A DNA stretch of 64,000 bases from Ignelater luminosus (GCA_011009095.1 VTPC01090618.1:265118-329117); one strand, 5' to 3'; shown: positions 44,476-58,275, counted from the stretch's first letter. Made by a program: numbers and translations. Notes: generated by a model from the sequence alone, not told the origin.

Positions 44476-47425
44476 TGGGAAAGCTTTGTTTGTTAGAACG
44501 AACTTGTTTAATTGACTGATAGTAACAAGAACCATATTTCAACCTATTTGGATCAATTTCCTGAAAGTGTCTTTTACGTAAAATTACGGAAAAAAGTGGT
44601 CGGTTCCTTTACTATACGAATTTTCCAGACCTTTTTATTCTTGAATTTAAATTTGTATGAAGACTAAGAAAACCAATTTTATTCAATTAATGGCATTAAA
44701 TGTATGTGTACTCCGCACACGAGGTTAAGCAAAGATGTTCAGAAAGAAATAGTGTAGGTGTACGAGGTTCAGACAATGTTGACTGATGCAAATATTTTTA
44801 ACAGCAGACAAAGATAGGAGATGGAGTGTAATGCCAGTAATACTCCCCACTTAAGGAAAAAAACATATGAAAACGAAAAAAGCAGAACATCTGGCGCCTC
44901 CGCCAAAAAATGCCTACGAAGCCTGGAAGCATTAAAGTGTAGTTCAGTAAATACACCAAAAGTTTATATTTTAAAGATTTAAGAAATCACGTAGACAGAA
45001 TATATGAAATACAGAAAAGTACCTACCTTGGCCATATTTTCTAGTAGCTGACTGTCAGTGTTTACTATGAAATCAACTGAGCCTGATCTTTCTCCAGAAT
45101 TCTCTATGCATTCATGCTACTATTACAGCTTTCTCTTAGCCAAGCGTACACATATGCGACTTTGCTGTCTTTGTTCAATTTTCATAATTATGAAGATCTG
45201 CGACTATTATGTTCTAAAAACAGATTAGTTACAAGCATGCCTGATCTTCTACAGTTTAACCACTGCACTTAGATGTTATGATGAACGCTGCCTAGTAAGT
45301 GGACCGGATTTGGTTCTTTACACCAGCAAGCCACTAATTGTAAGCATATTCTGCCTAGAAGATTCTTCTACATTAGAAGTATCTTCAAATCTTTAATGGT
45401 TCGGACTTCAATCTAGGACAACCCCACGTTCGAGTCTATTACTAAACTCACTAACGTCCTATAAAGGAGATGGTACTCTAAGAAAAGTTGGATTAACATA
45501 GAGGAGAAGAAATATTGATGACTTGAGGGCAAGAATTGAGCAATTGCAAAGATACTTGACGACGGAAGTAAAAACAAAGTTATCAATATTCAAGTGTTAA
45601 TATGCTTCTGCTCAAACTGAAAATGTAATTAATATGTAACCTACACCGTCAATAAAATGTTTTCATTGTCATGCGTATCTTGGTAAATTATTATTCTATA
45701 ATAAACAACCAATTATTGCAGTACCTATACCTCAGAATGTTTTTCAAAAGTGGTTTATCCCACAGTCAGTTTATTTATACTGTTATTTTATAATTAAATG
45801 TTTCCTTGTTTATTTAATAAATCATAAAGTCAAATAATTTTGTAATAAGTAAACAAAATATCAATAAAATCTTCAAATATTCTTTCATTTATAAAAAAGC
45901 ATATAAAGAGAAAAATAAGTATATTGTACATACACACAAATACGTATCAAAGCGATAAATACTGAAAGGTATAATTAAAAACCAACACAAATACACACCA
46001 CGCCAAAAGTAAACACCGTTACCTTAATATTCTTTTCCCGATGAGTGCTCGAATAAAATAAACACCCCTAATTAATTCAAATGTAAACATTGATTCCGCC
46101 TGAAAAGACATGATTTAAATCAATAGAACGGGGAGCAGCATATGGACACAAATAAAACAAATCAAGGCGGCTGCTATTGGTGTGCAATAAAACACTATCG
46201 ACGGGATTAAGCGAAAAGAACTCCGAACTGTAATATTAGGTATTAACTTTATAGAAACACCATGTGGCGAATTCTTCCGGGTCGTTGGTTACTCTATTTT
46301 CATTATTTTCGAATTAATATGAGTGGAATTTTGTTTATGTGCTTGTTTGAAATTTACAATAAATTCAACCTGTAGTCTACACTCGAGAACAATTTAACAT
46401 AGCGTTGATTGCTTTATCAGGTTGGAAAAGTCAATTAAACTAAAGTTGCAGACTAATTAAGTTTCCTTCTATATGATTTGCGTACATCTAATACATAAAC
46501 GATAAATTCCATGTCTGAAGGTAGGAAGTATTCAGAATGTACAAGAGAAACAACTTTTTTTTCGTAATAATTATCAGAACATGTTATGTGCAGTGGTCTC
46601 TTTAGCTCCGACCCATTCTGTTTCTTAACACGATAAAATAATGAGGGGTCAAGAACACGTTATAGGAGGAATTGTCCACCTTCGGTAGAACTCATAATGG
46701 GTAAGATATAGACCGAGAAAGTTTAGGGCTGCCGTTAATGGTCTAGATATGTTGATTCGAACTACCCGGAACTTACAACTTACTATTTTGCTAGAAAATT
46801 AAATTCAACCTTAAAGACGTTTTCTACATTATATTTTTAAGTCGTTTAAAACAAAAAATGTATAGGCAGTGACCTATTGGATTGAACCACGAAGACTTGC
46901 AGTTCTTGAACAAAATATCTAAGATTGCAAATTTACAGTTAAATTTAAAATTAGAATTTTGGTGACGGTTTTTTCTTCTTAGAACACTAGAACCAAAACT
47001 CTTGGCAATTCAAAAAGTATGAACAGTTTGAACAGCTAAATGGGCACGCAGATACTTATACAGTATTTGAAAATATGGCTTTGCCAGTTCTGCCTGGAAC
47101 CATACCTAGGTAGACATCATGGCGAAGATTGTGAAAAAATATGCAAACAAATATTAAGTTTTTGTTGAAATTATTGATTGAAATTGAAACTGATGATGAG
47201 TTTTCTTCAAGGTGAAGAACTTTTATCACAGTTTTATTCAAATTATTATCTAACGTAAAAACAGGAGGAGGTCAAATAAATACCGAATTCAGATTTAATG
47301 TTGAAAAAGTATTGACCATTTCTTCTTCCACTTCCCTTCCAAAGCAAAGTGTGACTAAAAAATTTAAAAAAGATAGTTTTCAGATGTTGCGAGAAATCAT
47401 TGATACATTTCTGGGCTAAACAATG
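44476..47425. other. No gene recognised; AT-rich spacer
   Basis: Short frames only. A weak LINE-like string (EIQKSTYLGHIF, about 45006-45040, plus) may be a further RT thumb remnant. The interval 46000-46330 has less repetitive sequence with TAATTA and TAAACA strings, but no gene. Confidence 0.4.
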
Positions 47426-50371
47426 GTCCTTCTTCTTATTCTTGAGGTGCCGTCTCCACTACTGAAAGTTGGCTATAATTTCGGCAAATTGTTCTTTATT
47501 TTGAGCTGTTGTAATTAGTGAGTGAGTGTCGATGCCTGTCCATTCTCTAACGTTTTCCAGTCATGAGCATTTTCTTCTTCCCGGGCCGCTTTTCTCTTCA
47601 ATCTTCCCCTCCATTATGAGTCTTAGCAAGCCATATTTTTCTCCTCTATAAACATGCCCTAAATAACTAGTTTTCCGCTTTTTTATTGTGATCAATAGTT
47701 CTCTGTCAGTTCCCATTATTCCTAATACCTCCTTGTTAGTTATGTGTTCTGTTCAAGAGATCTTTTGCATTCTTCCAAATACCCACATTTCAAAGACTTC
47801 TATTCGTCTCATGCTGTTCACCCTGAGGGTCCAAGATTCAACTCCAAATAGTAGTATGGAGTATATGTATGTTTTTCTAAATCGATATCGCACATCTAAT
47901 GAAAGAGTAGAATTTGTGAGGAGCTTCTTCATTGCTTGAAAACTGCTTTGGTTTTTTCTATTCGGTATCGTATTTCAGCCTCATGGTCAAAATTATTTGT
48001 TATCGAGCAGCCCACGTATTGGAACCTTTGCACAAATTCTATCTGCTTGTTGTATAGTATGTAGATATTATTGCCGCAGTTTGGAGTACGCTTGACAGCC
48101 ATTGCTTTTGTTTTATCGGTATTTATTTTCAATCCTAAGGTATCGCCTTCTCAAGTTATGACATTTACAAGTCGTTGCAAACCTAGCACTGTCTGTGATA
48201 ATGACTGCATCGTCTGCATACCTTAAGTTATTTATATATTCTCCGTTGACTTTGATCCCTTCTTCCATGTTTTCAAGGGCTTTTTGTAATATTTGTTCCG
48301 AATATATACTAAATAGTAGCGGAGAGTGTATGCAACCCTGGCGTACACCTCTTTTTATCGGTATGTCTGTTATCAATAGTTTATTTATTTTAATCGATGT
48401 GGTTAGTTCCCAGTATAGTTTCTTGATCAGAGTAGCATTTTTATGATCCACATTGTGTCGTGTTAGCGTTTCTATCAGTTATGTGTGTTTTACTCGATCG
48501 AACCCTTTGTCCTAGTCGATAAAGTATAGGAATGCGTGTTTACGTTGGTCTCAACACTTTTACAGGAGCACCTTGAGGTTAAATAGTGCTTCTCTCGTGC
48601 CAAGTCTCTTACGAAATCCAAATTGGTTGTCACTTAGGTTTTTTCTCGTATTCTCTGTATATATGTCCATGTACGATTTTTAGCAAGACTTTCAGGACTT
48701 GGCTCATCAGACTAATTAATCTAAATTGAGAGCATTTATTTGCTTTACTCTTTTTGGGTATAGGTATGAAAGTGGATTTCAACCAGTCTTCCGGGAATGT
48801 TTCTATGCTGTATATTTTGTTCGTTAGTAGAGTTAGGATCTGTAAGTTTTCTTCATTGATTAACTTTAACATTTCTACATATATTTCGTCCGGGCCAGAG
48901 CACTTTCGTGTCTTTGTCGTTTTAATGACTTTTGTAACTTCAGATGTTAGTAGTCAAGTTGTTTCCTGAGTTTCATTCATTTGGGGTTGTGTTCTTTCAT
49001 CAACAAAGAGATCCTTAACCTTTTTATATGCATTAAAGTGGTCATGTTTTTTTAGCAATTTCTCTAATTCCTGACACTTGTCATTCATCCACTCTTCGTT
49101 AGCTTTCTTAATGTGTCTTTTTATAACCCTCTGCTTTTCCTTGTACTTCTTTTCGTTTCGATTCTTGTAAGTTCTTCGCCTATCCATCAGTTCTAAAATT
49201 TCATCTATCATCTAGGGATTTTTAGTACTTCTTGTGTTGTTTTGTAGTTTTTCTCTTTGTATGGTTTTAATTGTTGTCTTGAAGGTATGCTATATGTTTT
49301 CTACTGTCTCTTCTGATTGTGTCGTTATGTTTCTAAATCTTCCATTAAGGATATATCACTCAGTACTTTCTTTGTTACTGTGTATATTTTTGACACTTTG
49401 AGTTTTTCGAAGTTGGATTTCTTCTTCTTGTCGTGTTTGATTTTCTTCAGTTTAATTAAGATTTTGCCAACAACAGGACTGTGGTCGGATTTAATATGAA
49501 CACAAGGATACGTCCCAACACCGTAGATGCCGTTTCTGTATCGCTTGTCAATCAGTATATAATCAATTTAATTTTTGATTAAGTTGTTTAGGTTGTCTCC
49601 GGACGCTTTCCATGTGTAGAGCCTTCTCTCTGACAGATGGAACCAGGTGTTTGCAATCATTAGCTCCTCTTCTTGGCAGAATTTAACTAGCGTTTCTCCT
49701 CTTATCGTTTCTCTAACCCAAGCGAAAGTTTTCAACAATGTCTTCTGTTCTTCCTTTCCCCACTTTAGCATTGAAGTCGCCCGTGACAATATTTACTTTA
49801 TGCTTCTCTGTTATCTTTATTAACTGTTTTATCTCTTGATAGAATTTTTGTATTTCGTTTTCTGGTTTCTCTCCTGTAGAGGCATAAACTTGGATAAGAT
49901 TGACATTTTGAGGTTTAGTGTTGATTTGTAGCAGCAATACCACCCTATCAAGAGTGCAAAATTCTTTATAGATTTCTTGCTTTCTCTGTCGACTATAAAT
50001 GACACTTCATTATAGTGATGCGAGTCGTCGTTACCGACAGAGTACATTGTGTGTTCGTCGATATTTGTTTGTCTTTTTCCAGGCCATCTCACTCTTATAA
50101 TGCTGATTCTCATTCTTTTCATTTCTCTCACTGTGTTATGTGCTTTTCCTGGCATGGAAAGTGATTTAGCGTTACAGGTTCCAATTTTCAGTTTGTGAGT
50201 TTTATTCCTTTCTACTTTCGGGTGGTTCCTAACATTCTTAGCACCCCTTGACCACGGACTAGGGGTCTTTGGATTTATAAAACTTGCCATAATTATATTA
50301 TCTTGAGAGGGCTTAGTGTGTTGGTTTCTCCTTGCCTTACACACTGCAGTGTTACAGCCGGTTAAAATCAA
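47426..50371 (-). mobile_element. Nearly complete but decayed RTE-like LINE (endonuclease + reverse transcriptase)
   Basis: Minus-strand order: HKLKIGTCNAKSLSMPGKAH (endonuclease start, about 50190), HYNEVSFIVDRE, VNIVTGDFNAKVGKGRTED (about 49800), IANTWFHLSERRLYTWKA (about 49640), IDYILIDKRYRN (about 49565) and IKSDHSPVVG (about 49490). The RT begins around RKCSGPDEIYVEMLK (about 48890), with IYSIETFPEDWLKSTFIP, RGVRQGCIHSPLLFSIY (about 48355) and LRYADDAVIITDS (catalytic YADD at 48209-48220). The thumb (QRFQYVGCSIT, about 48030) and C-terminus follow to a GAAGAATAAGAAGAAGG-like 3' end near 47426. Numerous frameshifts and stops. Unlike the 24176-26413 copy it retains the endonuclease N-terminus; no target duplication was found. 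Confidence 0.9.
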
Positions 50372-53300
50372 TATGATTGCCGCCTGTAAGTGTCTGGTTC
50401 CAAACCTATTAGGAAGTTATTCTTCATTTAGCTTTGGACCAGTAATAGCGTAGCTGCTGCCCTATGTTATGTCTTCAGTTGATCCGCGTGCTTATTTGGT
50501 AACAACCACCAAACCGGTAAGTAATAGACCCAAGGGAAAGAAAACAAATTGGTCTTATCAAAGTCTTCATCTAAGATCTATACAAAACCTTCATACATAC
50601 TGCATTCAAAGTGAACACTGGGATCTCATTAGAATATATCTTAACCAGATTTTATGTGAATTCTATTTGTGCTGAGACGGAGACAAATCGTCTTGATCCA
50701 TATGTACTTAGGGCCTACACAGTATTCCGTTATACGAAAGTTCGTACTTCAAAAGTGAATTGAAAGAAAAAAGATGGTTTTATATAAGCTCAAACACGAG
50801 AAAGTTGGTTCGTGATACTGGTCAGTATGATGGAATAACAGTAAATATACAAACTATAAGAATACAACAAAAGAAAACACAGGACTTGAATCTGTCATTT
50901 TAGAATTCCACGTAGTTTTTAAGCAAATAAATTCGATAAAAATTCAACCAAAAAAAACAAAGACACTTAATTTTCTTTTGTTATGGAGAATTTTCATTTC
51001 AACCCGTCTTCTTTGTAAACGAGTTGAATGATGACACATGCAAAGTTTTGGGTGGGACCTCGTCCGCGCCCTGAATTAACGTATATCTAAACTTTGCATT
51101 CTATTTGTCTTTCAGACCGATTTGTGTGCCCTGAGGCAGTCGCTTCACTGGCTTAACGTTTAAGGCCGACCCTGCAGGTTTGTACATTAAACACCAAATT
51201 CTATTTTAATACTGACAGTAAGCATTAATTACCTTGCTGTTTGTTTCCTAATTTTACTATGTAAGCGTACTTATTTGTGTAAGATTTCTTTCTGGCATCG
51301 GTAATAAATACTAAAGTTTTGCATGATGGTAGGGAAATGTGACCTAATTGTTTAATTTAATTAAGCTACTACCTATGCTACTGCATTTAGTCTAATGTTT
51401 CAACTGCAGATCGAATAAACAGAACAGAATACTGGAAATCAGACGATGAAAAGAATTATTTAACGGTTTGTTATTAAATTTGAAGTAACGGAGTTAAATT
51501 CATTTACTTAATGGATTTCAAACATAACATCCGGCAAAAAAAAAGTTCAAGACAATTCAACAAGTGTAATTTCATTAAAACACTTACTAAAATAACATAA
51601 CAATTTAAAACAATATTAGCAGGTGCACTCCATACTATCAAGAAATTTGCTCGGTTATAAACCATATTCATCTAAAAAGTTAACAACCTCCACTGAAAAC
51701 TCTCTAACAGTACTTTTAATGCTTTTACGCTCGGCATTATTTCTAATTTCGTAGAAAATAATTACGAGATCAGAAGAGCGAGCAAAAAGTTATTTAGGTA
51801 TTACAGCAGTTTTATACAAGTTCGTCAGCTGTAGTACACACATTATAATGGCAAAAGCCTTTAATGTTAAAACTGCAACGAGCTTTTCGGAGCTTATGTG
51901 TGCTTTATTATTCATGACGCCAGATGTGTCCAGGTCCTGGCTGGATAAACATGCAATTACCGCATTCTACATGATTAGCTACTGACTGATCCGTGTTTTC
52001 TGCTATATTTAGAAATATGCTTTCATATCAATGTTTGCACTTTATTAAACAAAATAAACAAAAGGATTTTTTTATTTTTGTAGGATGTGTTAACAATGAA
52101 AGTTTAATATTTATTAAGCAGAATATAAAGCATTTTTAATGTGTCGGGCAATGATTTTTATGGATAGTTTCGCTAATTAACAATATGAAGTATACCAATT
52201 ACAAAATAACTAGAGTAGGAAGAGGTCAGTAATTAATTTATAGCCAGCCTATAGTAACTATTAAAATTGAATTTATAAATAAACTACCTATTTGTAGTTA
52301 TTAGACAAAAATGCAAGTTTCAGTGAATTTATGAAACCCGTCGGTTGCTACTATAAGAAGGTAATTTGTAAAACATCATGAAACATCAAAAGATTATCTA
52401 CTGCCAAAAGTGATTGAAGCTTAAAATTTATGTAAATATTTTGTAGATTTGTAAATTAACGTTGGTAGTTGATGAGTGGGAATATTTATTTATGTACGCT
52501 ATTACTTTTCCAACTTGACATACTAATTACATATTAATAAATTAATTATTTATGTTTATATTTATTCACATTTGTACAGCCATCAAAACAAGCCACATTC
52601 CATCTTTCATCTCTGAACATTACCTTTTTTCTTTACCTTGAATGATGATACTTATTCAAGAATCCAAAAGAAATAATTCTTTATTTTGGATTAATTTGTC
52701 ATTTAAAATTGGAATTCTGCATTAATGGACGTGGAATAGTACTCCAGTGTGATGCATTGCCATGGGCACAGTTTGAACATAGAATTTCTTGATCCAAAAA
52801 CTTAAATATTTGCCATTAATTTCAAAGACAGCGCATAGATTTGTGACCAGAAAGCAATTTTGAATATCATTCTTAAATTTAGTGATGGTAAAAAAATATT
52901 TTGGAATGGTAAACTTCAAACTATGTAGGTAGTATGGATTTTGCCTTTTCAGTTTCCGTGTTGTCGTCTTGTTTCACCATTCAGGATGCGGAATAGAACT
53001 ACAATGCTTTTAACCCTAGGTAGCAACCTATCTTCTGCATATTTTTGGAAGACGTTGTTCTTCTGTTGTCTTTTGGCACTGGGCACTATTAGTTGGCTTA
53101 ATTGTTCACTTGATTTAATCTAGCGGGATGACAACTGGAAAACTTTTACTTATATGTACAAAAAGATGTGTGTACTAATTGCATTAGTGCAGATTATCGA
53201 TTATTTTATTGACTGCAACTGTTACACAACTCAGATTTTATCTCTGAACACATCAATTAATCAAACAGCGGTCGCTATTTTTTTCTTTATTCTCTTTATA

Positions 53301-53580
53301 CACAAAGAACTATCAACAAATCTTGTAGTAAAATGAAATAATGTCCCTTCTACAACAAGAAAGTTGACTAAAGAGCCCATACTTCACCAAACCAAGTTAA
53401 CTCGGGCAATAGAGAATCGTGAGAATAACAATGTTTTAGTCAATATTTTCCACTTGAGAAAAACTACATACAAAACAGTACCTACAACAATCAAATAATT
53501 TGTGACGTTATTTTAAATGTCAATGAAAATTATGCGCAGTTCTACCTTTTTTCGTGAACTCAATGGATCTTCGTGTGCAT
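50372..53580. other. No gene recognised; contains a hAT-like terminus at 51055-51175
   Basis: The first 150 bases may be 5' untranslated sequence of the preceding LINE. At 51115-51173 the string CCCTGAGGCAGTCGCTTCAC leads to AAGGCCGACCCTG, whose reverse complement CAGGGTCGGCCTT resembles hAT ends (CAGGGCCGGC...). No transposase is attached. The rest is AT-rich and featureless. Confidence 0.4.
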
Positions 53581-53740
53581 TTCAAGCAGCGTATAGTGAT
53601 TATAGAAGTGGACCAACTCTTCAAAAATCCTTTGTTCTTTTCAAACGCCGACCGATGACCTTGAAGTAATAGTTGGTGGATAATACCGATATTTCGAACA
53701 GATGTCGCTACGCTAGTGGCAGTGGCGTGTGTAGATTTAT
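53581..53740 (+). repeat. Dispersed repeat, copy 1 of an inverted pair
   Basis: CAGCGTATAGTGATTATAGA plus AGT at 53587-53609 is an exact reverse complement of 54457-54479, and similarity continues with gaps (CAACTCTT.AAAAA; GTTGG.GG; AGATGTC.C; CAGTGGCAG) for about 150 bp. Confidence 0.7.
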
Positions 53741-54324
53741 TTATGGACATTATGAATTACTAGAAAGGCTACCATTGCATTTTCTGTTATTAAATTTCAT
53801 TTTACCAAATTTATAATGGCATTGTATTAAATTAAAGAAGAGGATGTAAATCATGCACAAATATCCAAAGAAATCAAATTTATCACAATACATTTTAAAT
53901 ACATTATTGTTCTTGTAGTCAAAGATCTATCTTCAATGGTTATATTTAAATAAATCAATATATAAATTGGTTGTGTTTTCATATTTATTATTGAGTAATT
54001 TAAAAAAAAATTTATTTTGTTAGACATCTTTCTTATTTACATGTATTATGTACAATTATTGTTTTTTATCAACAATTACATTTATATTACTTATCTTGTT
54101 TTTTAAAGACACATCTAAAATATTTATTTTATTATAACATTATCGTAGGTATAACAAAACTTTTATTCCTTACCTTTGTTTACGTTGGGAAATTTAAAAT
54201 AATGCACATCGAATGTTTCATTTTTCGCCCGACATCCCTTCACGACACAAATGCTTTTACAATTCATAATTGTAACAAATAAAAGGAACTCAGGTATAGG
54301 TCTAGTTTACTTCCACGTGTACGG

Positions 54325-54485
54325 CACTGATCTAACCTCGTTCTGCCACTGGCTCGACGTTCGACCGTCGTGACATCTATTATAGAAACGCGAACCACCC
54401 TCCAACCTAGTGGTTTGTTTACGAGCTAGTTTCCCGCTTTTTTAAAGAGTTATTTTACTTCTATAATCACTATACGCTGTTTCAA
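54325..54485 (-). repeat. Dispersed repeat, copy 2 of an inverted pair
   Basis: Inverted partner of 53581-53740. The pair could be long ends of an 0.9-kb element or two independent copies of one family. Confidence 0.7.
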
Positions 54486-57157
54486 GTATTAAATTCAACA
54501 TTTCATTTGCGTATTTGCATTTCATTCAAATTCATTATTTTATTTCATCATAAAATGTATTTAATAAATTGTTTTATGTTTCTTTGTAGTGAATGAGATC
54601 ATTTCTTTATTATGAAAATACTTTATTCGGGCTTCATTTATGAAATTCCATACATCGCTTTATCGTCAAAACGTGTTTTACTCTAGTTCAAAACTGTTTA
54701 TAGGTTTCTGGTATATTTTTCTGCCTCCGCCGATTTGGGGAAAAATTTATTTACATTTAGGCTCCGTCTTCAGAAGGAATGCTGAGATATGGTTTTATAA
54801 AAGGCCGTATTAAATTGAAACAATTACGTTTGGTAATTTTCCATTTTCAATGTATCATCTGTGTTTCGTTTTCTGGTGCAGTGTACAACCGGCTTCTTTT
54901 ATTGTATCAAATTGGTTATGTGCAAAATTATTTAGTATTTCTAGTCAGAGTCGAACTTGGTTTCTTAACGAAATCAGTTGCGCGTTATGCACTTTATGTA
55001 GTTACCTTTGTGAGGTGTTGGGCCCAGATGTCTTTGTCATAACATTTATTGGCTGCGAATTCATCATTTTTTGTGGTTGCCGTGGTGCATTTTGGTTAAC
55101 TCTAGGAGATGGGCTCCAATAGGGTTGAATAAACCTCTGATCTTGGCGGATCTGACTTAGAATTCGTAAGCTAAAGAATTAAATCCAAACTGAGGTTTCG
55201 TATGGAAGGTAAAGAAAATTTACCTTACTCAGTCTTCCATTGAGAAGGATCGTGTAAAGTGACCATCTGTGTGCCCATGAAATAAGTGTATGTAGTTATT
55301 GTTATCTTTCCGTGTGTCCGTGTTCGAACTCCCATAACCCCGATATCTTTGTTGTGTTCATTGTTTCGATAGTTTTCTTAAAAACTGTTGTTACGTATTA
55401 ATTTTGTCAAGTCAAAGAAACAATGAGTATTTAGTTTATGTTTGTTACAGATTTGTGCCGAAAGACTCTTGAATTCATCAGTGTCGCGTAAAGTCATGCC
55501 GTAATAAAGAAAGCCGGCGGTCCCTGATTTTGCCGCAACTTGTGGGCTAGGTTCCAGACATCTCCCGATATATATTTGGACGCCTTGGTGCATCGCTGAC
55601 AGCAGCTTAAAATCTTAAAGACCCAGGAAGGAGCAGTATGTAAGAAATATCTTTTAGTCTATATCTTTTGTTATTGTGTAACGTATATTTTATGCGGGTG
55701 AGGTTAAAGTTCTTTTAAACAGATTTATAAAAATCTCTTTGGAATTAAATTTATTGATTCTTTATAATTATTTAGCTTGTAACTTGAACGTTCACAGGTA
55801 ATAAACAGTTGGTTTCTAATATATTTTGCGTTCTGTATTTTGAAACACTTTATTTAAAAGTAATTATTTGCTCTTTCATTTTAGAAAAGCTAAATTATAG
55901 CTGACTATCGTTTGTATTCAAAATTCATTCTTTAACATTTGGCGTTTAATAATCCTTTTTGTTTGTTGCATAATTTAACAAATCTTTGTGTTTTCTCTTA
56001 TAAATTCAGTTCTATCTCCTTCTGGGAACAATTCTTGAAGCATAATCTCTTTTGCTATATTTTGTTGTTTTTACGTTAAGTTACTAACCCTTTTATTTAT
56101 TTGTTTTATTTTTATTTCTTGCTTTTAAGAATAATAAATTATAGTAAAGTTCAGTAGTGTTGCTTTATTGAAAAATAGAGTGTAAAAGGGTTCATTATAC
56201 AGAACTGTGTTGTGTTGTTCAATGATGTAAGCTGTCAGATTAAATCACCAGAGCACCAGTAAAATTTCTAAGGTTTATTATTTTAATTTAACTTATATTG
56301 TTTTGGTAAGTAAAAGAGGGCATTAATTTGACTCCTTTGTTGAAATTTTATGTGTTTAAATTGAAGAGTTCAAAGCGTCAAGTTTTATTGCCAAATTCAT
56401 CTTTATAAAGTGATGTGTTCCTTGTATACAGGATGTTATTTTATAGAGCCACTTGTATACGGGGTGTTGTTTCGTAACGGACCCATATACATGGTGTTGG
56501 TTCACGAGAAGCTGCGTGGATTGGCCGTGGGTTCCCTATGACCTTCAGCTTCTGGCGCCCTTAATTTTGAACATCTTTGGAACTTGTCAAGAGTTTTTGG
56601 TTGTGTAGCTTTCTTTTTCTTTTCGTTAAGGTAAGTTTAGCTAAGACCACCCTGTCTTCGACTTGATCTATGGGCTTGAACATCTTCCGACATCCGTAAT
56701 GGGCTTTAGGTCTCTTTAATTTCCGAACTGATTTTGCGATCTGATGATGCTGCACCATTTGGCAGTCGCCTTACAAGCTCAGCATCTGAAACCGGTCCTA
56801 GTCCCCGTGAGTGCAGATAGTTTTAGTAGTTACAAGATTATAACTTATTGATCTCTTGAATATTGCAGAATTTTATACATACTTTCTTCATCCAACTAGA
56901 AATCAAGAACTGAAACTGCATGTTTTATATTATGCACTTGGTAAACTGTTAAAAGAGTAGAGTTTCTTCGCTCATTTACAAATCCATCTTGTCATTAATC
57001 GTATTCACTTATTTATAATGTTGATATTCTTTAACTGCAATTTGCAGGGTGTCTTTTTTTCTGAATGCTGTAAACTACAAACTAAACTAACAAGATAGTT
57101 ATGTACATAACCCCAACAATAAACTGTATTTAACTATTACTATAGTTTCTAGTTTGC
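54486..57157. other. No gene recognised; short tandem repeat at 56421-56505
   Basis: Unrecognised frames only (54779-55122, 55378-55593, 56561-56758). Three degenerate ~31-bp units starting at 56421, 56452 and 56483 share the core (T/C)ATA(T)ACA.GGTGTT. Confidence 0.4.
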
Positions 57158-58275
57158 TTGACCATTTCACACTGTTATGTGATAACTTGCCATAATGTCT
57201 TAAAACAGCACACGCACGCAAATGCTTCTTGGTACAATACAAATCTAAATGAAATAAAATTATTCTTGGCTGTTGTACTTTTACAAAGTATAGTAAGAAA
57301 ACCAGAATACCGAAAAATACGGATTTCTCGTCCAATAATGCATGTAATTACCAACCTACACATTTCTAGATTGCTTGAGTGGAAAAAAGGTTCGAGGTCA
57401 TAAATTAATTAAATTAAATTTCCGCGTTTCTCATATAATGATGACTTCGATACAGCAAACCACCCTTGCCCAAAACTCAACAAAATCTGGCCTATTTATG
57501 AAGATCTGAATAGAAAATCTAGAAACTTGATTTTGCAAGAAAAACTGATGACTACTGATGAGAGTGTCAAGAAAGCTAGACTTGGCATAAAAACATTCTT
57601 ATTATGTTAATTACAAATTTTTGGATAGACATTTTAGCAATCTTCTAATCTCTTCACAACTAGTCATGCCACTGATGAAACCTCTGTAATAAAGGGTATT
57701 GCATTGAAAATGGACAATTTCTATAATTTGTCTCAATTAGTAAAAACGCCCAGAGAGTCGAAGAATAAAAAAATTGAAACCTAAAAAAATAATTGGTTTT
57801 CAAAGAGCAAAAGTATCTGTAATAAAATGAAAGGACAAGAAGAATCTCTTGCTCAGCTCTACCATTCAGACTAAATCAAGGGCAGAGTTAGAGACGCGAA
57901 AGGGAAGGGAAGAAAGACTGCAACTTGTGTTGGATTACAATCATACCGTGGGTGGAATCTTCATATGTCGTGTTCAGAAAGCAAAGCAAGAAGTTCTACA
58001 AAAAGGTTTTTTATCTTCTGAATTTGGGTAATGTGGAACGTCTTTGTGCTTTGCAAAAAATCTTGCGGTAAGATGAATTTTTTCGATTCCACCTCGAGGT
58101 AATTAAACTCCTCGTTGAAAAAATATGAAGTTGCAACTATTTCAACGATTGGACGTCTATTGGTCATCCCAACATCATATTCACACGACATTTTCAACCA
58201 ACAGAAAAGAAAGAAAATTTAATTCTCCAGAAACACGATGCGCGTACCTTGACTTTGTTGCATTCCCTATTTTAG
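57158..58275 (+). pseudogene. Decayed piggyBac transposase
   Basis: Plus-strand fragments in order: NASWYNTNLNEIKLFLAVVL then LQSIVRKPEYRK (57158-57310), ANHPCPKLNKIWPIYEDLNR (about 57455-57515), MTTDESVKKARLGIKTFL (about 57547-57600), KLKPKKIIGFQRAKVSVIK, KDKKNLLLSSTIQTKSRAEL then ETRKG, VLDYNHTVGGIF (about 57770-57965), KFYKKVFYLLNLGNVERLCA (about 57985-58050), FHLEVIKLLVEK (about 58085-58125) and TRHFQPTEKKENLI (about 58175-58225). These fit the piggyBac DDE/D domain, DYN.tMGGvD block and C-terminal region. The 'GGvD' Asp is Phe here, and a segment after TTDES is deleted (no FKGRL.F). Stops and frameshifts throughout. No TTAA-flanked ends were identified. Confidence 0.85.

Noticed and set aside
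45006..45040. LINE thumb-like string EIQKSTYLGHIF
   Set aside because: Only one short motif in a degenerate frame with no supporting blocks nearby.
51110..51160. Splice-acceptor-like CTTTCAG followed by an open stretch (TDLCALRQSLHWLN)
   Set aside because: The sequence is better explained as a hAT-type terminal region; no partner exon seen.
54779..55122. Two overlapping plus-strand ORFs of 87-90 codons
   Set aside because: Hydrophobic, Cys/Phe-rich frames without domain or splice context; likely chance.
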